This document shows, one piece after another, positions 59,264 to 64,000 of a DNA stretch of 64,000 nt. Every line of letters starts with the position of its first letter. The stretch's first letter is position 1. The notes under the pieces are model-generated. The model was not told the origin of the DNA and did no database searches. It saw nothing but the letters and a program-made list of their open reading frames with translations. This DNA is from Priapulus caudatus (lineage: Eukaryota; Priapulida; Priapulimorpha; Priapulimorphida; Priapulidae): the NCBI RefSeq assembly GCF_000485595.1, contig NW_014577074.1:615981-679980 (forward strand), read 5' to 3'. A program made the position numbers and the translations under genes.

Positions 59264-59605
59264 GATTACTTGCAAAGCGACTAACTGCAATACTGCTAAA
59301 CGATTATTCAAAGAGTGCCTGTGCACTTAGTTAGCAGTATTAATATATGGTAATGACAGTTACAATCGAAGTTGGCTGCATGTAAAATAAACTGAGAAAC
59401 TGTTTATGCGACCATGACACTACTAGAGCCCGCTAGAGGACGCTGTCACGCTGTTCAGAAACAAGAAATAGATGTTAGCTAGTAAAGCTCAAACAGTTAC
59501 AATTATTCAATTATTTACGTTTTGTACATTTAAAATTATAAATTTTTAGCATCATAGTGGTTACAGAAACATTTCTTAAATAAAAATAGGTCAAAAGGCG
59601 TAGTC

Positions 59606-59616
59606 TGCGCATGCGC
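59606..59616. promoter_or_regulatory. NRF1-type palindrome in a divergent promoter
   Basis: TGCGCATGCGC is the consensus NRF1 site, located between the MFAP1 start (59263, minus) and the ATG at 59788 (plus). NRF1 sites are typical of TATA-less housekeeping promoters. Transcription start sites cannot be read from sequence. Confidence 0.6.
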
Positions 59617-59787
59617 GCAAATGTCAACAAATATGGAGGGTTTGAACCACGCTATGTTATTATTTTGTCAAAACAAAACAGTAAAAGCGGAGTAGTTGGT
59701 ATTGAATGGGTTTTCGTTTGACGTGTGCTGTAAATTTTGTTGCTCGAAGCTTACCCCGTTGACATCATATTCTTAGATATCAGTGAC

Positions 59788-62700
59788 ATGCATCAAAAGA
59801 CACCTAGCCGGCCCACTCCAAAGTTCTTTGGACAACAACAAAAATTTTCTACTAAAAAGGTTTTGTAGCTTGCTAGGCCCTAGTTAATAAGTGATACAAT
59901 ATTTGATTACATAATGGAAATATATTATTGGATGGTTGAGAGCCTAGGTATACGTAATACAGCATAAATATATATTATTAGTATTAATATAAGGAATAAG
60001 CACTAACAATATGAATATGAACAAACTGAAGCATTGTGACCATAGCCATAGGCATAAGGGTACCACCTATAAATATATTATGTGTCTATCTGAACCACAC
60101 TATTACTTAGTGTTAGTGAATGCTAGTACAACTGTCGAACGGACACATTGTGTTATGTAGAAGGGTATGTAACCTCACAATCAAATTCATATTAGTTTGT
60201 CCAATTTCACCTTGCGTTACCTTACAAATCAGCCTTCTCAATGTTGCCTTTCCACACTCGTACGAAATATTCGGCCTGCGTTTGTACACTCTGTCACGTG
60301 ACAATAATAATGAAGTTTAGCAAAGCAATGTGTGACCCGTAAATTTTAACCAGAGTAATGAGCAGAGCGTGTTTACAACCAAGCATGCGTGCACGAATGC
60401 ACGCTGCAGAATCCTCTGTTACACCTGGACCGGCAGATGCGTTTTGAATTGCCAACCACTGCTTATAAATGCAGATGATTTTTAATTGAAAATTCATTAG
60501 TCTAGAAACCAGCAGTGAAATTAGGCAAACCTATGTGAACTTGGCTGTAATGTTATATGGTTATAAATGACGCAGGGTGTCAGTTATTCTAGTGTGATGT
60601 AGCATAGCCATAGATAGCCATATTCTACCTTTAAAGGGCCATTCTCCCTATATTCATTAATGTATTAAATCAAAGTAGTGCTCTATGTAAGCATTATGTC
60701 CATAAAAATATTTTTATTAATTATACTTGACACAAAAGCTGCCTTGTTCAAACCTTGCATTGCATGACGTACTTGGGTGTGGAGTAATATTTACACAGCA
60801 ACTTCAGAGTCGGTCGACTCTACAGGGTATACATATATGTGTATTATTGGGGCATGAAAATGGTAGGTAAATAAGCTGATATATGTAAGCTCAGATATCT
60901 ATTAACGAAAGTCAGTTGGATAAAGAGATCATTATACATGTTCTAAATTCTACTGCATTTTCTGAAGCCTTTTAATTTTATAGGGAGAATGCCATTGTAA
61001 TTGCATAAAATGGAGGCTGTGGTTTATTGAATGACGTCAACCAAATTATTCAAATATATTTATAAATCATACACGTGCTATGATTTGTTGGTGGTGCTGC
61101 CAAGCTGTAATAACCATGATGGTTATTAAAGCTGCACTATGCGCATCCAAATGCTAATTTCTCCAGTACTAGACTAGCAAATACTTCGTGTCATGCATAA
61201 TCACACTACCTTATGGCAAAATAAACTCTAGTTCCTCCCATTTCAGTGCGCATTTGCTTAAAGGCATAATTCGACCATCGATTATGCAATTTTAACGAAT
61301 GCTACAGTAACTGGCACCTTGTGTAGTTAATAAGTACATTACCTTATAGCCAAACGCGTATTAGTTTGTCCAATATCACTGCTGGTTACTAAGAAATGTC
61401 TAATTGAAATCCGCAGTCCAAGAAATCGGTTGTTGACAGCTACAAACCGCCATGCCGGCTGTAACCGGCCAGAACTGGCGAGGCGGTGTCATACAGATTA
61501 TAGTGCACCGGACATTTTCGCACGTATGCTCGGCCGTCAGTGATTTCGATCCTTGTAGTCTGAGTGCGCATTCCGTACGTTATGGTTTTACTCTTGGGAT
61601 TCGGGAATAAATGAATATACGTTCTTGAGATTACAAGCAACATATAATATGTGGCAACTAGGCAAATAATAACACTAGGCAAACAATTTACCCGGAACAA
61701 ACAATTCGATGCTCAACATCGTTAAGCAACATGTGACGTCACCGAACCGAACTCGATGTTTATTTTGTTGGCCATAAATTTCGCGTTGTCGCCAGATTAC
61801 CAAATTTACGGATTTCAATTAGACATTTCTTAGTAATTAGCAGTGATATTGGACAAACTAATACGCGTTTGGCTATAAGGTAATGTACTTATTAACTACA
61901 CAAGGTGCCAGTTACTGTAGCATTCGTCAACTTTGCATAATCGATGGTCGAATTATGCCTTTAAAACTCACAAGAAAGAGGTGCGAAATCTGGTAATCTG
62001 GCGCCAACGCTAAATTGTTTGCCAAACAATTTCGCCAAGAAACGGTTAGGTGACGTCACATGTTTTTATCTTTGCTACACGCATACCGCTGTACTGCAGC
62101 ACCGCTGTGCGGTTGCTCGGCAGGGCAACGCGAAAGTGTCAACAACATCGGAGAATTTGAACAACATTGGAGGTATTTTCAAACGTCTTTTATAAGACAA
62201 CGCGCAGTGAAATGGGAGGAACTAGTTTATTTTGTCATATAAGGTAGTATGATTATGCATGACACTAAGTATTTACTAGTCTAGTACTGGAGAAATTAGC
62301 GTGTAGATGCGCATAGTGCGGCTTTAAGCATATATGTTTATGTGTTAATAACTTAATATGTGTTATTCGCTAAAGCAATTGCTAAAATGTTCACTAAAAC
62401 AAAAGCTTGCATTTTTCAGGAACGTGGTACTCCTAGGGATGCCCTTCCACCAAGACCGCCTGTTAAAAGTGCACCACCAATTAGCAGAGTTTTTAGTAAC
62501 CGAAATGAGTTGCAACGAGCCAGAGCAGTATCGTTCGTGTCTACATCTGACTGTATCCTTTCATTTTAATTTGATTATTGCATAAACATGTGTTTGTAAT
62601 GATAGATATGTTAGAGAGTGGGCTTTAATGTCTAACAGAATTATAATCAGTATGTAACCAGATTTCAGATAAATATTTTATAAAAAAACAACTCTAAAGA

Positions 62701-62803
62701 AATATATAATTTATATAATATTTTTTCTCAGACAGCATGTCAATTTTCTGGCCCTTTTGAATACAATCCCCCTCAAATATCTGACGATCTTTTACTTTCA
62801 TAG
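59788..62803 (+). CDS. Unrecognised small protein, candidate three-exon gene
   Basis: Candidate exons 59788-59859, 62420-62552 and 62736-62803 join in phase into a 90-aa protein. Exon 1 gives MHQKTPSRPTPKFFGQQQKF and ends at a G|GTTTTG donor. Exon 2 has a good TTTTTCAG acceptor and encodes a Pro/Arg-rich stretch with PRDALPPRPPVKSAPPISRV. Exon 3 (FSGPFEYNPPQISDDLL) relies on a weak TGTATC donor and on choosing the second of two overlapping acceptors, so it is the least certain. The sequence looks low-complexity and disordered with many TP/SP/PP sites. I do not recognise the family. It is divergent from MFAP1, 525 bp away. The gene might instead continue past the window. Confidence 0.45.
60000..61125 (+). 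other. Intron 1 of the candidate gene, with repeats
   Basis: GGGCCATTCTCCCTAT at 60636 and ATAGGGAGAATGCC ending at 60993 bracket a probable 0.36 kb TIR element that contains the repeat shared with 30205-30345. ATTAGTTTGTCCAATTTCAC at 60190-60209 resembles the TTAA element's arm at 61351-61380. Confidence 0.6.
61130..62323. mobile_element. 1.2 kb long-TIR element at a TTAA site
   Basis: Tips AGCTGCACTATGCGCATC and, reversed, AGCCGCACTATGCGCATC, with long imperfect arms (for example CCAAACGCGTATTAGTTTGT inverted at 61843-61877). TTAA lies at both edges (61126-61129, 62324-62327), as for piggyBac- or Kolobok-type insertion. The centre has a second inverted pair around GTGACGTCACC / GGTGACGTCAC (61735 and 62051). 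No transposase. Confidence 0.85.
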
Positions 62804-63220
62804 GATAGTGATATGTGTGTACCTTATGTGGCAGTGAATTATTAGTGGCTTATTGAAGCATTAGATCTTTCAATGGGCAGCAGTCTCATTGTGTCATAGC
62901 AGCACTCAAAATCTTTGAATTTGAAACCTGGTATTATTTAATAACAAGTGAATGTATGATACCAGAAATATATAAGCAAACATTTATTATGCAATAAGTA
63001 TCAATCTCTATGTATTAATCTCTTTAAATCCAGTTTCACAAAATGAAAGAATGTTGCTGAAATTCCCCTGTCCAGTTGCTTTTTATATCCCATAACACTA
63101 ACTGCATTAATTCTTGATAAATTTCAAGCTCATACAATTAGTAATAATAGTAATAGATAAAGTAATATGTAATATGATATTTTATGGTTTATCGTTGTTG
63201 GTTGTATTTTACTTGTATTT

Positions 63221-63790
63221 TTAGCTCATCTGACGAAGTCAGATGCAGCTTGTAGAATTGCATGAATGTCCGTGCGTCCGTGCGTCCGTTCGTGCGTCAA
63301 CAGTTGGGCACAAATCTTAACCGCTCGACAAACGGTCACGATATTCGGGACGTGGGGGGGGGGGGATCGTGAAAAGGACTCAGGATGACAAATTTGGGGG
63401 TCAAGGGTCAAAGGTCAAAATGTGTAAACGGAGGGGGAATATTTCCTCATTAACTTAAGGTATAGGAGGAAATACGGAATTGCGGCACAAATCTCAACGG
63501 CTCAACCTATGCTCTTAATATTCGGTGTATAGTGTGATGGGCAGGAAACCCATCACCAGTGCAAAACTGGAGGTCACAGGTCAAAGAGCAGTGGGGGAAA
63601 GGTCAGCTATCAGACATTTTCTGAGGACATGACCTAATGGACAGAGTGAAAAACTTTTTTGTTTCAGCGCTGACCTATTATTTTTATCACTTTATTGAAA
63701 GGACCATGAAATGTGCTTTCCACTGACGTGCGAAGAGTAAGTGTCTGATAACCTTTTGACCCTCAAGAGAAGGGTTAAACATGGATTCCT
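63221..63790 (+). repeat. TTAGCTCA-type element X, copy 4
   Basis: Starts TTAGCTCATCTGACGAAGTC and matches copies 1 and 2 through GACCCTCAAGAGAAGGGTTA. It contains AGGTCACAGGTCAAAGAGCA at 63571-63590. Beyond about 63790 the similarity stops. Confidence 0.87.
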
Positions 63791-63851
63791 GAACTGCCTC
63801 AATGACGTCACAGTGTTGTCATATTCATGGCACATCCATAATCTAGAAACG

Positions 63852-63925
63852 CAATAAGCCTGGATAGCCGAACGCGTAGAGCACGAGCGTCACGGCTGAA
63901 AGGTCGTTGGATCAAATCCCATCTG
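63852..63925 (+). repeat. tRNA-like stretch, possible SINE head
   Basis: GCCTGGATAGCCGAACGCG resembles a box A (TAGCCGAACGCGTAGAGC) and GTTGGATCAAATCCC about 40 bases later resembles a box B. The acceptor stem does not pair (GCCTGGA has no partner) and the T stem is imperfect, so a working tRNA is unlikely. A T-rich tail follows. Confidence 0.35.
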
Positions 63926-64000
63926 ATTTTTTATTATTTACCTGTTTTCTGTATTTTTATCTATTTAACTATTTTTCCAAATAATTTTTACAACAATTAA

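Noticed and set aside
63852-63925. Functional tRNA gene
   Set aside because: Box-like words are present but the acceptor and T stems do not pair properly.

Overview
The window is intron-rich metazoan nuclear DNA, AT-rich and heavily loaded with transposons. Four protein-coding genes can be rebuilt exon by exon with matching splice phases: a THRAP3/BCLAF1-family RNA-processing factor (+, 25979-32315), the ribosome-biogenesis factor EIF6 (-, 42840-37068, last few codons not located), the spliceosomal protein MFAP1 (-, 59263-47767) and a secreted PAN plus discoidin-domain protein (+, 51422-52959) lying inside an 8.2 kb intron of MFAP1 on the opposite strand. A fifth, unrecognised gene candidate (+, 59788-62803) diverges from MFAP1 across a shared promoter region with an NRF1-type palindrome. 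Repeat content (AGGTCA-rich repeats, TTAGCTCA-type elements, Harbinger, hAT, CR1/L2-like LINE) fits a marine invertebrate; the phylum cannot be fixed from the sequence.

Layout. 1-25 kb holds no convincing host gene. It contains a 92-bp minisatellite, a decayed PIF/Harbinger transposase, a large fold-back element, two nested inverted-repeat elements with an intact 8-bp target duplication, a 5'-truncated LINE with a MITE inside it, a 319-bp assembly gap in a CT microsatellite, and a short hAT derivative keeping only its dimerisation domain. 25-32 kb is the THRAP3/BCLAF1 gene. 32-36 kb is repeats, including an element within an element. 37-43 kb is EIF6, whose introns carry several MITEs. 43-46 kb holds GAGTCC repeats, a roughly 1 kb TGCG minisatellite and a mariner-like MITE. 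47.7-59.3 kb is MFAP1 with the nested gene and further repeats. 59.8 kb to the end is the unknown gene candidate, a TTAA-flanked 1.2 kb element and a tRNA-like stretch.

Three of the genes act in RNA or ribosome metabolism (THRAP3/BCLAF1 and MFAP1 in pre-mRNA processing, EIF6 in 60S maturation). Nothing suggests co-regulation beyond the divergent promoter. I found no unmistakable new gene system. The most unusual signals lie in the mobile DNA: three unrelated-looking MITE families with telomere-type (TTAGGG)-like cores, repeat families that disperse direct-repeat AGGTCA sites, and a set of MITEs that share outer tips but carry element-specific subterminal words and apparent 5-bp target duplications.
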